A stretch of DNA of 64,000 nt from NCBI RefSeq assembly GCF_029674545.1, contig NZ_CP121354.1, forward strand, positions 6,519,001-6,583,000. The letters are read 5' to 3'. A program made the position numbers and the translations under genes. This DNA is from Mesorhizobium sp. WSM4904 (GTDB lineage: Bacteria; Pseudomonadota; Alphaproteobacteria; Rhizobiales; Rhizobiaceae). This document shows positions 6,843-15,805 of this stretch, one piece after another; the stretch's first letter is position 1; each line of letters opens with the position of its first letter. The notes beneath the pieces are model-generated. The model was not told the origin of the DNA. It saw nothing but the letters and a program-made list of their open reading frames with translations, and did no database searches.

Positions 6843-9714
6843 GAAGCCGCTTCCCTTCCGGATCGAAGGCGCAGGGCGCGACAATGGTTGCCTGGCGCAC
6901 GACGCCGAGATGTTGAACGTCGATCGTTTCGCCATGGCGCGCGGCACCGCGTTCGATGAGCGCCAGGGCGACCGGCCGCCCCAGGGTCGGGCTTTGATAG
7001 CTGGAGGTGACGAAGCCTATGCTTCTCGAGCGGCCCCCGCTTTTCTCGACGCCATACGCGCCGGTCGCCAGCGGCGCCTCGCCGTTGCGGATCGCGAGAC
7101 CGACGAGTTGGTTGCGATCGGAGCGGTTCGCCGCTTCGGTGAAAAGCGAGCGCCGGCCGACGAATTCACCTGTACGTTTGGCACGCGGCCCGGCCACACC
7201 CAGATCGTGCGGCATGATGTTGCCGTCGGTGTCCTTGCCGATGACGATGTACCCCTTCTCGGCGCGAAGGATCATCAGGGATTCGAGGCCGAGCAGAACA
7301 GCGTCGAACGCGCGTCCCTCTTGCCGCATGCGCTCCCACAGCGCCTCGGCCCGATCGGCGCGGATGGAGATTTCGTAGCTTCGGTCGCCGGTGAAGGAGA
7401 CCCGGGTTATACGCACCTCGTCGCCGGCAAAGCGGCCGACGGCGACCGCCATGTGCGGCAGGCTGGCATCGTCCAGCGCCGCACCCAGATCGAGCGCTTC
7501 CACCAACCCGCGCGCGTTCGGACCCGAAACGGTCAAGGTGGCGTATTGCGCGGTGGCGTTGTGGATATAGACAGCATCGCGGCCGAAACGATCCTGCCGC
7601 CACTCTTCCAGCCGGGCATGGACGGCGGCGACATGCGACGACGAGCAGGAGACGATGAAGCGGTGCTCGTCGAGGCGAACAAGCACGCCGTCGTCGAAGA
7701 CGACGCCGTTTTCCGACAGCATGAAACCATAGCGGCAATGGCCAGGCTTCAGGGTCGACATGGTGTTGTAGTAGATGAAGTCGACGAATTCCGCCGCGCG
7801 CGGGCCGATGACTTCGATCTTGCCGAGCGTCGAGCCGTCGAAGAGCGCGGCGGATTGCCGGGCGCGCCGCGCTTCCTCCTGGATTGCGGCCCTGGCTTCG
7901 CCGCTTCCGTAATAGGCAGGCCTCAGCCAGCCGCCATATTCCTGGAAGACACCACCCGCCGCGCGATGGTTCGCCTCCAGCGGCAGGCGGCGGATTGGGG
8001 CATGCATGCTGCCCCGGCGCGCTCCCGCCAGGCTGGCAAACGGCACAGGCGTGAATGGTGGCCGGTAGGTCGTGGTGCCAACCTCGGGGATCGCGCGGCC
8101 GGTAACCTCGGCCAGCAGCGCCAGGCCGTTCAGGTTCGACGTCTTGCCCTGGTCGGTCGCCATGCCGAGCGTCGTGTAGCGCTTCAGATGCTCGACGGAG
8201 ACGAAGTTCTCCCGCGCCGCGAGCTCGACATCCTTGGCGGTGACGTCGCTCTGATAGTCGATCCAGACGCGGCCCTTGGCCTTGGGTTTCGGCCACATGC
8301 TGACAACGCCCAGCGTTGCTTCCGCTCCCGTGCTGCGGGGCGCTGGCGACGATGCGCCGTACCCTTCGAGAGCCGCCACGCCGCCGGCCAAGGCTTCGGA
8401 AAGCGAGACCGTGCCGGCCGCGGCGCCCGCCACGCCGATCCCTTCGACAGCTTCTCCAGGGACAAAAGCCGTCAGTGGATCGCTCCAGGCGAGCCTGCCT
8501 TTGGCCTGCGAGAACAGGTGCACGGTGGGCGTCCAGCCGCCTGAGACGAGCACGCAGTCGGCAGCAAGCGTCATGCCGTCGTCGAGCAGGACACCCTGGA
8601 CGGCACTGCGCCCGCGCGCCGCCGCGATCGTGCGCCCCGCCAGGATGCGGACACCGGTCTTCGCCTGCACGCCGCCGTCGCGCCGGCAATCGACCACCGT
8701 CACCGAGGCGCCGGCCGCGGCAAACGCCGAGGCCGGCTCGTAGACGCTGTCGTTGTTGGTCGCGACGACGATTTGCCGACCCACAAGCACGCCATGCCGG
8801 CGCAGATAGGCAAGCGCGGCATCGGCGGAGAGTATGCCCGGAAGGTCATTGTTGGCGAATGGAACCGGCCGTTCGATCGCGCCCGTCGCCAGCACGATGC
8901 GGCGCGGCCGCACGCGCCACAGCGTGTCCGGCCGGCTGTCGCGGTGCCGCTGGTTGAGCGCGACCAGATTGTGATCGTAGAGGCCGAAGGCGGTCGTTTC
9001 CATGAGCACGATCTGACCGTCGCTCTTCAGCCTGGCCACCGTTGCCTCGGCCCACGCCGCCCCCTCGACGCCATCGACCTCGCCGGCGCGATGGCGCAGC
9101 GATCCACCGGGATGCGTCCTGTCGTCGACCAGGACGACCGAGTGCCCGGCCGCCGCCGCGCCGGCTGCCGCGGCGAGGCCGGCTGGTCCGGCGCCGACCA
9201 CCAGAACGTCGCAATGATGGTTGATCTGGTCCGAGGCCTGACGCGGCTTCCAGTCGCGATCGACGACACCAAGTCCGGCCATGGCGCGGATGCGCGGCTC
9301 GAACAGGTGCCAGTCCGGCCAGATGAAGGTCTTGTAGTAGAAGGCTGCGGGCAGGAAACGGGCAAAGCGGTCCAGCACCGCGTTGCGGTCGGCCAGGGCC
9401 GTCGGCGACGCGTTGACGCTCCTGACGACGATGCCGTCTGTCGCCGGCACGGTCGTCGCCCGCGCATTCGGCACGCGGCCGTCGGCGCTCTCCAGATCGA
9501 CCAGTGCGTTGGGCTCCTCCACGCCGGAGCCCCAGATGCCGCGCGGCCGGTGATATTTGAAGCTGCGGCCGACAACCGCCTGGCCGCTCGCCAGCAAGGC
9601 AGAGGCGATGGTATCGCCGACGAAGCCCTCGACGCGCCTGCCGTCGAAAGTGAATGTCAGCGGGCGGATGCGATCGATGTCGCTGCCGCCCTTGGCGAGA
9701 CGTGAAGCGCTCAT
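6835..9714 (-). CDS. soxA: Sarcosine oxidase subunit alpha
   Basis: Large subunit of 959 residues. The order is an N-terminal ferredoxin-like fold without cysteines (about 15-100), an FAD/NAD-binding region with GAGPAGLAAAAG at 174-185, and a C-terminal aminomethyltransferase (GcvT-like) half that binds tetrahydrofolate. Length and order match the heterotetrameric alpha subunit. It overlaps soxD by 4 bp upstream and soxG by 8 bp downstream, so soxB-D-A-G form one operon. The enzyme acts in the cytoplasm on sarcosine, typically derived from glycine betaine or creatine. Confidence 0.93.
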   Translation of the reverse strand: MSASRLAKGGSDIDRIRPLTFTFDGRRVEGFVGDTIASALLASGQAVVGRSFKYHRPRGIWGSGVEEPNALVDLESADGRVPNARATTVPATDGIVVRSVNASPTALADRNAVLDRFARFLPAAFYYKTFIWPDWHLFEPRIRAMAGLGVVDRDWKPRQASDQINHHCDVLVVGAGPAGLAAAAGAAAAGHSVVLVDDRTHPGGSLRHRAGEVDGVEGAAWAEATVARLKSDGQIVLMETTAFGLYDHNLVALNQRHRDSRPDTLWRVRPRRIVLATGAIERPVPFANNDLPGILSADAALAYLRRHGVLVGRQIVVATNNDSVYEPASAFAAAGASVTVVDCRRDGGVQAKTGVRILAGRTIAAARGRSAVQGVLLDDGMTLAADCVLVSGGWTPTVHLFSQAKGRLAWSDPLTAFVPGEAVEGIGVAGAAAGTVSLSEALAGGVAALEGYGASSPAPRSTGAEATLGVVSMWPKPKAKGRVWIDYQSDVTAKDVELAARENFVSVEHLKRYTTLGMATDQGKTSNLNGLALLAEVTGRAIPEVGTTTYRPPFTPVPFASLAGARRGSMHAPIRRLPLEANHRAAGGVFQEYGGWLRPAYYGSGEARAAIQEEARRARQSAALFDGSTLGKIEVIGPRAAEFVDFIYYNTMSTLKPGHCRYGFMLSENGVVFDDGVLVRLDEHRFIVSCSSSHVAAVHARLEEWRQDRFGRDAVYIHNATAQYATLTVSGPNARGLVEALDLGAALDDASLPHMAVAVGRFAGDEVRITRVSFTGDRSYEISIRADRAEALWERMRQEGRAFDAVLLGLESLMILRAEKGYIVIGKDTDGNIMPHDLGVAGPRAKRTGEFVGRRSLFTEAANRSDRNQLVGLAIRNGEAPLATGAYGVEKSGGRSRSIGFVTSSYQSPTLGRPVALALIERGAARHGETIDVQHLGVVRQATIVAPCAFDPEGKRLHA

Positions 9715-9980
9715 GCGCCGTGCTCCGTTTCGCCGAGCACGGAGGAACCCGACACCTTGTGATTGACGCTGTCACGGGTCATCGCGAAGAACTCGCCGCA
9801 GGTCAGGTGCATCCAGATCTCGCGGGTCGGTCCCTTCGAGTTGTGGCGCATATGGAGATAGCCGGCCCAGCGCTCGGCCGTCACGTCGCCGCCGTCGGGC
9901 CTGAGATTGCCGGCCTCGCCGCCATAGTGAAATTCGCTTTCTTCGCGCGGCCCGCAGAACGGGCAGGGAAAGAGCTGCAT
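9711..9980 (-). CDS. soxD: Sarcosine oxidase subunit delta
   Basis: Small zinc-binding subunit of 89 residues. The four likely zinc ligands are visible: Cys6 and Cys9 in the CPFC motif, then His58 and Cys61 in WMHLTCGEFF, as in known delta subunits. It starts 12 bp after soxB and overlaps soxA by 4 bp. It has no activity of its own and supports assembly of the tetramer. Confidence 0.92.
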   Translation of the reverse strand: MQLFPCPFCGPREESEFHYGGEAGNLRPDGGDVTAERWAGYLHMRHNSKGPTREIWMHLTCGEFFAMTRDSVNHKVSGSSVLGETEHGA

Positions 9981-9992
9981 CTTTCTACACCT

Positions 9993-11246
9993 TCAATGGG
10001 CAATGCCGGAGCCGGCGGCCTCGTCGATCAGCCGGCCGCGGGCGAAGCGGTCGAGATCGAAAGGCCGGCTGATGTCGTGATGCGTGCCGGTGGCAAGCAG
10101 ATGGGCAAGCAGCGTGCCGCCGGCGGGGATCGCCTTGAAGCCGCCGGTGCCCCAGCCGCAATTGAGGAACAGGCCGGGCAGCGGCGATTCACCGATGATG
10201 GGCGAGGAATCCGGGACCACGTCGACGATGCCTGCCCATTGCCGCATCATCTTCAGTTGGCCGAAGATCGGGTACATGTCGAGCATGCCGGCGATTACGC
10301 CTTCCAGCACCGGCAGGTTGCCGCGCTGGCCGTAGGATGGGATGCGGTCGAGCGCGCCGCCGATCACCAGTTCGCCCTTGTCGGACTGGCTGACATAGAC
10401 GCCCGTGTCCGGCGAGATCACCACCGTGTCGAGGATCGGCTTCACCGGCTCCGACACGCAGGCCTGCAATGCGTAGGAGTTGACCGGCAGGCGGAACCCC
10501 GCCTTCGCCGCCAGCACCGACGAATGACCGGCCACCGCCATCCCCGTACGCTCGGCCCGGATCGCACCGCGCGACGTGACGACGCCGCGGCAACGCCCAT
10601 TCTCGATGATGAAGTCGGTGATCTCGCAGTTCTGGATGATGTCGACGCCGAGACGGCTTGCCGCACGGGCATAGCCCCAGGCGACGGCATCGTGACGGGC
10701 GGTGCCGCCGCTCGGCTGCCAGGTGCCGCCATAGACCGGGTAGCGGGCATCCGGGCTGAAATTGTAGATCGGCACGACGCGCCGCACGTCCTCGACCGAG
10801 AACAATTCGCAGTCGATGCCGTTGACCTGGATGGCGTTGACGCTGCGTGCGGCGGTTTCCATTCCTGCTTCGCTGTGCGCCAGCGTGAGGATGCCGCGCG
10901 CGGAAAACATCACATTGTAGTTCAGATCCTTGGAGAGCGTCTTGTAGAGGCTGTGCGCCAGCCCATAGATCGCCGCGCTTTCGGGATAGAAATAGTTGGA
11001 GCGCACCACGGTGGTGTTGCGGCCGGTGTTGCCGCCGCCGATCCAGCCCTTCTCGAGCAGCGCCACGTTCGTGACGCCGTGGTTCTTTGCCAGATAGTAC
11101 GCCGTGGCTAGGCCATGGCCGCCGCCGCCGATGATGATGGCGTCATAGCGCGGTTTGGGCTCAGGCGAGCGCCAGGCCTTTTCCCAGCCGGTCTGACCGG
11201 CGACGCCTTCCTTGAAGAGTGAAAGCGCTGAATAGTGTCTTGTCAT
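9993..11246 (-). CDS. soxB: Sarcosine oxidase subunit beta
   Basis: Flavoprotein subunit of 417 residues in the DAO superfamily. The Rossmann motif GGGGHGLATAYYLA begins at residue 40. It carries the sarcosine-oxidising active site and is the first gene of soxBDAG. The N-terminus (MTRHYSALSLFKEG) matches the usual beta-subunit start. No Shine-Dalgarno sequence is visible before this ATG. The start overlaps the stop of a possible 85-codon frame (11243-11500) by 4 bp, raising the possibility of translational coupling. Confidence 0.93.
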   Translation of the reverse strand: MTRHYSALSLFKEGVAGQTGWEKAWRSPEPKPRYDAIIIGGGGHGLATAYYLAKNHGVTNVALLEKGWIGGGNTGRNTTVVRSNYFYPESAAIYGLAHSLYKTLSKDLNYNVMFSARGILTLAHSEAGMETAARSVNAIQVNGIDCELFSVEDVRRVVPIYNFSPDARYPVYGGTWQPSGGTARHDAVAWGYARAASRLGVDIIQNCEITDFIIENGRCRGVVTSRGAIRAERTGMAVAGHSSVLAAKAGFRLPVNSYALQACVSEPVKPILDTVVISPDTGVYVSQSDKGELVIGGALDRIPSYGQRGNLPVLEGVIAGMLDMYPIFGQLKMMRQWAGIVDVVPDSSPIIGESPLPGLFLNCGWGTGGFKAIPAGGTLLAHLLATGTHHDISRPFDLDRFARGRLIDEAAGSGIAH

Positions 11247-11500
11247 GCACTCAAGCCCGTATCATCACGCGACTGGCATCGCATCGGCGCGAAGGGGTAT
11301 CGAGCCGCCGCGTCGGTCGTGCAATGCCAAACCGGTGCAATCACCTCACCCCGCCCTCGAAGGTCCATGATCCATTCCGTCCCGCTCGGATCGACGAGGA
11401 CCGTCGCCTTCGCGGGCGGGAACTTAGCTTGAATGTACACCTGTGTCCATTCAGCGATGCGAAATGCATTTGCGCGCATCGGGCCGATGGCGGATTTCAT
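11243..11500 (-). CDS. Possible small protein upstream of soxB (doubtful)
   Basis: Open frame of 85 codons whose TGA overlaps the soxB ATG (4-bp overlap). Support: soxB lacks its own ribosome binding site, the overlap is of operon type, and the frame fills most of the 312-bp gap between soxB and the next gene. Against: there is no good ribosome binding site for this ATG, third-position GC is only moderate, and no family is recognised. It may be a leader peptide, a small real gene, or simply the untranslated leader of the sox operon. Confidence 0.25.
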   Translation of the reverse strand: MKSAIGPMRANAFRIAEWTQVYIQAKFPPAKATVLVDPSGTEWIMDLRGRGEVIAPVWHCTTDAAARYPFAPMRCQSRDDTGLSA

Positions 11501-11513
11501 TTGCTTGGTGATC

Positions 11514-11554
11514 CCCTATCGATAGGGCAAACTGCCTCCCGGGCTTTCGGGAGG
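11514..11554 (+). promoter_or_regulatory. Perfect palindrome and ribosome-site hairpin before the gene at 11559
   Basis: CCCTATCGATAGGG at 11514-11527 is a perfect 14-bp palindrome. It is followed by CCTCCCG (11535-11541) that can pair with CGGGAGG (11548-11554) around a 6-base loop. The right arm contains most of the Shine-Dalgarno sequence for the ATG at 11559, so the hairpin would hide it. An operator function for the palindrome is inferred. Confidence 0.45.
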
Positions 11555-11558
11555 AGAA

Positions 11559-11999
11559 ATGAGAGCACGCGCAGCGACGGTCGGAGACCTCGAGGATGTT
11601 TTCCGCGACCTCTCCAAGCGGATGTCGGACGAGTACCTGGCGGCCGGCAAGGACAGCAAGGCCGCCTACGACAATCTGATGATGAACCTGAAAGAGGGCC
11701 GGGCGCACGCGCTGGTCGAAGGCGACAAGGCCGTCGCCATCATCGCCTGGCATGAGCACGGCGACGCGGCCGACACGCTGTTTGCCGCGCAGGAAGACTT
11801 CTTCAGAGCCGCAACCGTTCGCTTCTGCAAGCGTCACATCCGCCATATCCAGGCTCTTGCCGGCAATCTCCCCGTACACTCGCGCAGTTGGCTGCATGAG
11901 CCGGATATCGCGAAATGGTTCCGGGTCATCGGCTATGTCGAGCGAGGACAAGAGAACGGCGCCACCCTGTTCGAGCTGCCACCCTCTCCTAACGGCTGA
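11559..11999 (+). CDS. Small protein resembling a GNAT fold / phage T7 gp13-like
   Basis: Soluble protein of 146 residues with a strong GGAGGAG ribosome binding site. The layout MRARAATVGDLEDVF, a central ALVEGDKAVAIIAW strand, then WLHEPDIAKWFRVIGYVE and a final GATLFEL strand recalls compact acetyltransferase-like (GNAT) folds. It is loosely similar to the small phage internal virion protein A (gp13) type. No phage genes surround it. The usual acetyl-CoA pyrophosphate-binding motif is not obvious, so enzymatic activity is doubtful. Function is unknown, and the resemblance is a by-eye impression, not a proven homology. Confidence 0.6.
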   Translation: MRARAATVGDLEDVFRDLSKRMSDEYLAAGKDSKAAYDNLMMNLKEGRAHALVEGDKAVAIIAWHEHGDAADTLFAAQEDFFRAATVRFCKRHIRHIQALAGNLPVHSRSWLHEPDIAKWFRVIGYVERGQENGATLFELPPSPNG

Positions 12000-12118
12000 G
12001 ACGTTCCGGTTATCTCCTGCAACCGCAGCCGCTTGCACCGCGCACCAATTGGCGAGATGGTATGGAAGGCAGCCGGGGGCGCTGGCACGCCGGAAATGCA
12101 TGGCTGCTGGAAATCGAG

Positions 12119-12604
12119 ATGTTGCGCGCTAGCCTGGCCTTTGTCGCCCTTGTTGCCCTGGTGAGGCCGACGGACGCAGGCGGGCGGCTGGCTCATCTCA
12201 TCGACAACACCGGCCTGACGTCCGCCTATTTGGGCGAGTCCGACCTTGTGACTGCCTATGCGACCGGAATGGCCCGCTACCGTCTTCAGCTCATGGCGCG
12301 TACCGGCACGGCCAACCTCGCCACCGCTCTCGAACCATTAGCCTTGCGGCCGGAATTCCGCCAGCGGACGTGGCGCTCGGCCGACGGCAGCCTTCTGCAA
12401 GGCTTCGCCGGCAAGGGCGGTTTCCGGCTGACCTTGGGCAACTGCCTCGCGCGCATGTGCGCCGCAAGCGAATGCAGCGAGGCCGACTGGCCGGTCTATG
12501 CATGCAGCGACGGGCGCAAGCGCAAGATGTCGGTCAAGAGCTTCGTGACGGCAACCTTCGACGGCATCCCTTACCGGCGGTTGAGCGCACCGCCGGAACC
12601 ATGA
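12119..12604 (+). CDS. Hypothetical secreted protein
   Basis: Protein of about 161 residues with an N-terminal hydrophobic stretch (MLRASLAFVALVALV) that looks like a signal peptide, followed by a mature part with several cysteines (NCLARMCAASEC, VYACSDG) that could form disulphides in the periplasm. The ATG at 12119 was preferred over one at 12062 because it places the signal peptide at the N-terminus; neither has a strong ribosome binding site. The stop is followed closely by the convergent fhuB-like gene. I do not recognise a family. Confidence 0.55.
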   Translation: MLRASLAFVALVALVRPTDAGGRLAHLIDNTGLTSAYLGESDLVTAYATGMARYRLQLMARTGTANLATALEPLALRPEFRQRTWRSADGSLLQGFAGKGGFRLTLGNCLARMCAASECSEADWPVYACSDGRKRKMSVKSFVTATFDGIPYRRLSAPPEP

Positions 12605-12690
12605 CCCTCGCAACGCGCCAGCCGCCCTTCCCGCTTCGACTTCACCGAAACGCCGCATGCATGGCGCGCACCTCCGCCGGAGACGAACGA

Positions 12691-14718
12691 TCAGCGACAG
12701 CGCAACAGCCACATCAGCACCGGACCGCCGATGAGCGTGGCGACGAGGCCGGCCGGGATCTGGCGCGGGAAGATCGAGGTGCGTCCGATCCAATCGGCTG
12801 AGACCATGATCAGCGCCCCGGCAAACACGGCGCCGGCAGCCTGCGGCACGGCGCGGACAAGCCCCAGGCGCCGGGCCAGATGCGGCGCCATCAGGCCGAT
12901 GAATGTCAGCGGGCCTACGATCAGGGTGGAGGCGGCGGTCAGCACGGCGACCATCAGCAACACCAGAAGCCGGGAGCTTGCCACATCGACGCCGAGCGAG
13001 CGCAGCGCCGGCGCGCCCAGCGGCAGCATGTCGAGCCAGCGGGCGAACAGCGGCGCCGTCAGCAGCAGGCAAAGCGCGATCGACGCCGTCAGAACCGCGG
13101 AGCCTTGATCGACGCCATAGGTCGAGCCGGTCAGCCAGTTGATGAGAAGCATGGCGCGCGGATCGCCAGTGGCGGTGAGCACCAGGATCAGCGCGTCGAA
13201 AAGGGCCGTCAGCGCGGCACCGGCAAGCAGCAGCCGCTCCGGCGCGTAGGCGGCGCGGCGGCCGATGGCAAGCACGGCGATTAAAGTTGCGAAGGCGCCG
13301 ATGGCGGCGGCCGCGGTCTGCAAAGGACGGCCCGGAACGGAGACGGAAAACATCGCCACCATCATGCCGAGCGCGGCACCGGCGCTGATGCCCAGCACTT
13401 CCGGGCTCGCCATCGGATTGCCGGTCAGCCGCTGCATCATCAGCCCGGCAAGCGCGAGCATCGCGCCGGCGGAAAGGGCGGCAAGCACGCGCGGCCAGCG
13501 CCAGGACAACAGAGGCTGCAGTTGATCCCCCGAGGCGAAGCTCCAGCCGTCCGGCCCGGGTCCGAAGAACAGCGCGAGACCCACAAGCACGAGCAAGGCC
13601 AGGCCGATCACCGCCAGAACGATGCCGGGGCGTCGTATTCTGGGCAGGCGCTCCGCGGCGAGCACCGGAAGTTCGGCGCCGAGGCTGAGGCGCGGCAGCA
13701 GCCAAAGCAGCAGCGGCGCGCCGAGCAGCGCTGTGACGGCGCCGGTCGGCAGCAGGTCGCCCTGCGGTCCGGTCGCCAGCTGCACCGCCTGGTCGGCGGC
13801 CCACAGCAACGCGGCGCCCAGCAACGGCGCCATGACCAGCCGCTGGCCGAACCGGCGCGCTCCGCCGATACGGGCGAGTGCGGCGGCCGCGAGGCCGACG
13901 AAACCGATGACGCCGACGGCCGCGACGACGAAGGCAATGAGCATAACGGCGGCGGCCAGTCCCGCAAAACGATAGATACCAAGCGGCACGCCGAGGTTGC
14001 GGGCGCCTTCGTCGTCGAGGCCGAGCAAGGTCAGCGGCCGCGTCATCAGGCCGATCGCCAGCGCGGCGGCGCCGAGACGCGGCAGCAGCCAGAGCGTCGT
14101 CACCCAATCCTGCTGGCCGAGCGAGCCGGCGCCCCAGATGAACAGGCCGGCCAGCCATTCGCGGTTGAGCACGACAAGTGCTGCGCCGATCGCGCCGGCA
14201 TAAAGGCTGACGACGAGGCCGGCGAGCACGACGGAAAGCGGCGACAGGCCCTTGTGCCAGGAGAGCGCAAGCACGGCGGCCATGGCGGCGAAGGCGCCGG
14301 CAAGCGCCACCCATTCGCGCCCGAGGGCGAGCAGCGCGGGCGCGAAGAGCGTAGCCAGAATAAGCGCCAGATAGGCGCCGGCCGAAACGCCGACCGTTTC
14401 GGGGGAAGCCAGCGGATTGCGCAGCACCTGCTGCAGCACCGTGCCGGCCAAGCCGAGTGCCGCGCCGCAGAGCAGGCTGACGGCAAGCCTGGGCAGGAAG
14501 GCATAGTGGACCAGCACCTGCCGCATGTCGTCGATGTCGGGCGTGAACGCCGCGTCGAACCAGAGTGGCGATGGCAGTTGGACGGCCAGATTGAGAAGCG
14601 TTGCCACCGCAGCCAGGGCAGCAAGCGTGACGCTCAGCAGCACGGCGACAAGCGGCCAACCGCTTGCGTTCGAGAGGGCCTTGCGGCCCTGCGCCACGCT
14701 GCCGAAGCCCTCAGCCAT
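12691..14718 (-). CDS. fhuB: Fe(3+)-siderophore ABC transporter permease, fused double FecCD domain
   Basis: Inner-membrane protein of 675 residues made of two tandem FecCD permease halves. The hallmark motif appears twice: LRNPLASPETVGVSAGA in the first half and TGNPMASPEVLGISAGA in the second. Each half has about ten hydrophobic segments, for about twenty in all. This fused architecture is typical of FhuB, the hydroxamate-siderophore permease. It overlaps the upstream binding-protein gene by 8 bp. No ATPase (fhuC) gene lies next to it in this window, so the partner ATPase must be elsewhere. Expression is probably iron-repressed through the operator at 15737. Confidence 0.88.
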   Translation of the reverse strand: MAEGFGSVAQGRKALSNASGWPLVAVLLSVTLAALAAVATLLNLAVQLPSPLWFDAAFTPDIDDMRQVLVHYAFLPRLAVSLLCGAALGLAGTVLQQVLRNPLASPETVGVSAGAYLALILATLFAPALLALGREWVALAGAFAAMAAVLALSWHKGLSPLSVVLAGLVVSLYAGAIGAALVVLNREWLAGLFIWGAGSLGQQDWVTTLWLLPRLGAAALAIGLMTRPLTLLGLDDEGARNLGVPLGIYRFAGLAAAVMLIAFVVAAVGVIGFVGLAAAALARIGGARRFGQRLVMAPLLGAALLWAADQAVQLATGPQGDLLPTGAVTALLGAPLLLWLLPRLSLGAELPVLAAERLPRIRRPGIVLAVIGLALLVLVGLALFFGPGPDGWSFASGDQLQPLLSWRWPRVLAALSAGAMLALAGLMMQRLTGNPMASPEVLGISAGAALGMMVAMFSVSVPGRPLQTAAAAIGAFATLIAVLAIGRRAAYAPERLLLAGAALTALFDALILVLTATGDPRAMLLINWLTGSTYGVDQGSAVLTASIALCLLLTAPLFARWLDMLPLGAPALRSLGVDVASSRLLVLLMVAVLTAASTLIVGPLTFIGLMAPHLARRLGLVRAVPQAAGAVFAGALIMVSADWIGRTSIFPRQIPAGLVATLIGGPVLMWLLRCR

Positions 14719-15691
14719 GGGCGGTCATCGCTTCGGCAAGCACGCGCGCGAAGCGGGAGGCGGCGGGAAGCGCGCCGAACATCAGCACGGGAGGCAGGCG
14801 CATGATCGAGCGATCGCGCACGAAGGGCATCGCGTTCCAGACCGGACTTTCGGTCAGCATGCCGTCGGCGCCGGCGGGCAAGGGTTCGAGATAGGCGAGA
14901 CGCGCGTCGTCCGCCATCGCCAGGCCGTCGAGGCCGACAGTCGAAAAGCCCCAATAGTTGGTCTCGCCTGTCCAGGCGTTGCGGATGCCGATGCGGTCGA
15001 GCACATCCTGGAACAGGCTCGCCCGGCCATAGACGCGCACATTGCGCTGATCCATGAAGGAGACGACGTACAGCGGCCTGGCGGCAAACGGCGCCAGCTT
15101 CTGTCTGACCTTCGCGAAGCTTGCTTCGGTCGCTTCGATCAACGCCTCGCCTTCGGCCTGCCTGCCGACCAGGCGAGCGAGCTTCCGCGTGGCTTCGACG
15201 GCCTTGCGATAGGGTTGGCCGTTCTCGACGTAGATGCCAATCGTCGTCACCGGCGCGACGCGCTGGAGCAGAGGCTTGATGCCGTCCAGATAGGGGGTGG
15301 CGAGGATGAGATCCGGCTCGAGCTGCTGAAGGAACTCGAGATTGGGCTCGAGCAGCGTGCCGATATCGGCGACCTGTGGCGGCAGCACCGGCTCGACCAC
15401 CCACTCCTCCCAGACCTTGCGGTCGGCGATGGCGACCGGCCTGACGCCCAACGTCAGCAAGGTCTCGGCTAGGCCGTCATCGAGGCAGACGATCCGCGGC
15501 GGCCTCTTCATTGCAGCAGCCGGCTGAATGCCCGCGAAGGGCAGCGCGAAAAGTCCAAGCGCGGCGCGCCGGGTGATGAGAGAAGGCTGATGCCGAGGCA
15601 CGCCCGTTCTTGTCCCCTGTGTTAACGGAAGGTCTGCCACAGCGCCGGCGAGCCATGACTGTCCGCCAGGTCTCCGCTCCTTCTCCCACAT
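14711..15691 (-). CDS. Fe(3+)-siderophore ABC transporter substrate-binding protein (FhuD-like)
   Basis: Class III periplasmic binding protein of up to 326 residues (RIVCLDDGLAETLLTLGV and EPDLILATPYLDGI are characteristic). A twin-arginine signal (ITRRAALGLFALPFAG) precedes the mature part, so export may be by Tat. The ATG at 15691 has a GGAAGA ribosome binding site; a GTG at 15601 with AGGGGAC upstream is an alternative that would shorten the signal region. It is the first gene of a two-gene operon with fhuB. The upstream DNA carries an iron-responsive operator. Specificity for hydroxamates is inferred from the FhuB partner. Confidence 0.85.
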   Translation of the reverse strand: MWEKERRPGGQSWLAGAVADLPLTQGTRTGVPRHQPSLITRRAALGLFALPFAGIQPAAAMKRPPRIVCLDDGLAETLLTLGVRPVAIADRKVWEEWVVEPVLPPQVADIGTLLEPNLEFLQQLEPDLILATPYLDGIKPLLQRVAPVTTIGIYVENGQPYRKAVEATRKLARLVGRQAEGEALIEATEASFAKVRQKLAPFAARPLYVVSFMDQRNVRVYGRASLFQDVLDRIGIRNAWTGETNYWGFSTVGLDGLAMADDARLAYLEPLPAGADGMLTESPVWNAMPFVRDRSIMRLPPVLMFGALPAASRFARVLAEAMTAHG

Positions 15692-15723
15692 GCCGATCTT
15701 CCGGATTTCAGCTCCACGGCCGC

Positions 15724-15751
15724 TGATTATAAAACATGATTTCTATAATCA
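15724..15751 (-). promoter_or_regulatory. Iron-responsive operator (RirA-type) over the siderophore-uptake promoter
   Basis: TGATTTCTATAATCA at 15737-15751 fits the rhizobial iron-responsive operator TGA-N9-TCA bound by RirA. It sits inside a larger perfect inverted repeat, TGATTATA (15724-15731) and TATAATCA (15744-15751). The left arm read on the minus strand contains TATAAT, a good -10 box for the binding-protein gene starting at 15691. Binding would therefore block this promoter in iron-replete cells. Assignment to RirA is inferred from the motif. Confidence 0.65.
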
Positions 15752-15805
15752 ACATTTAACCTGTCAGGTTGCGCGCGCATCGCGCTGCGTGGCATCTGTC
15801 GGCCG

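Noticed and set aside
6724..9705. Long plus-strand open frames opposite soxA
   Set aside because: Antisense shadow of soxA; no ribosome sites and no recognisable domains.
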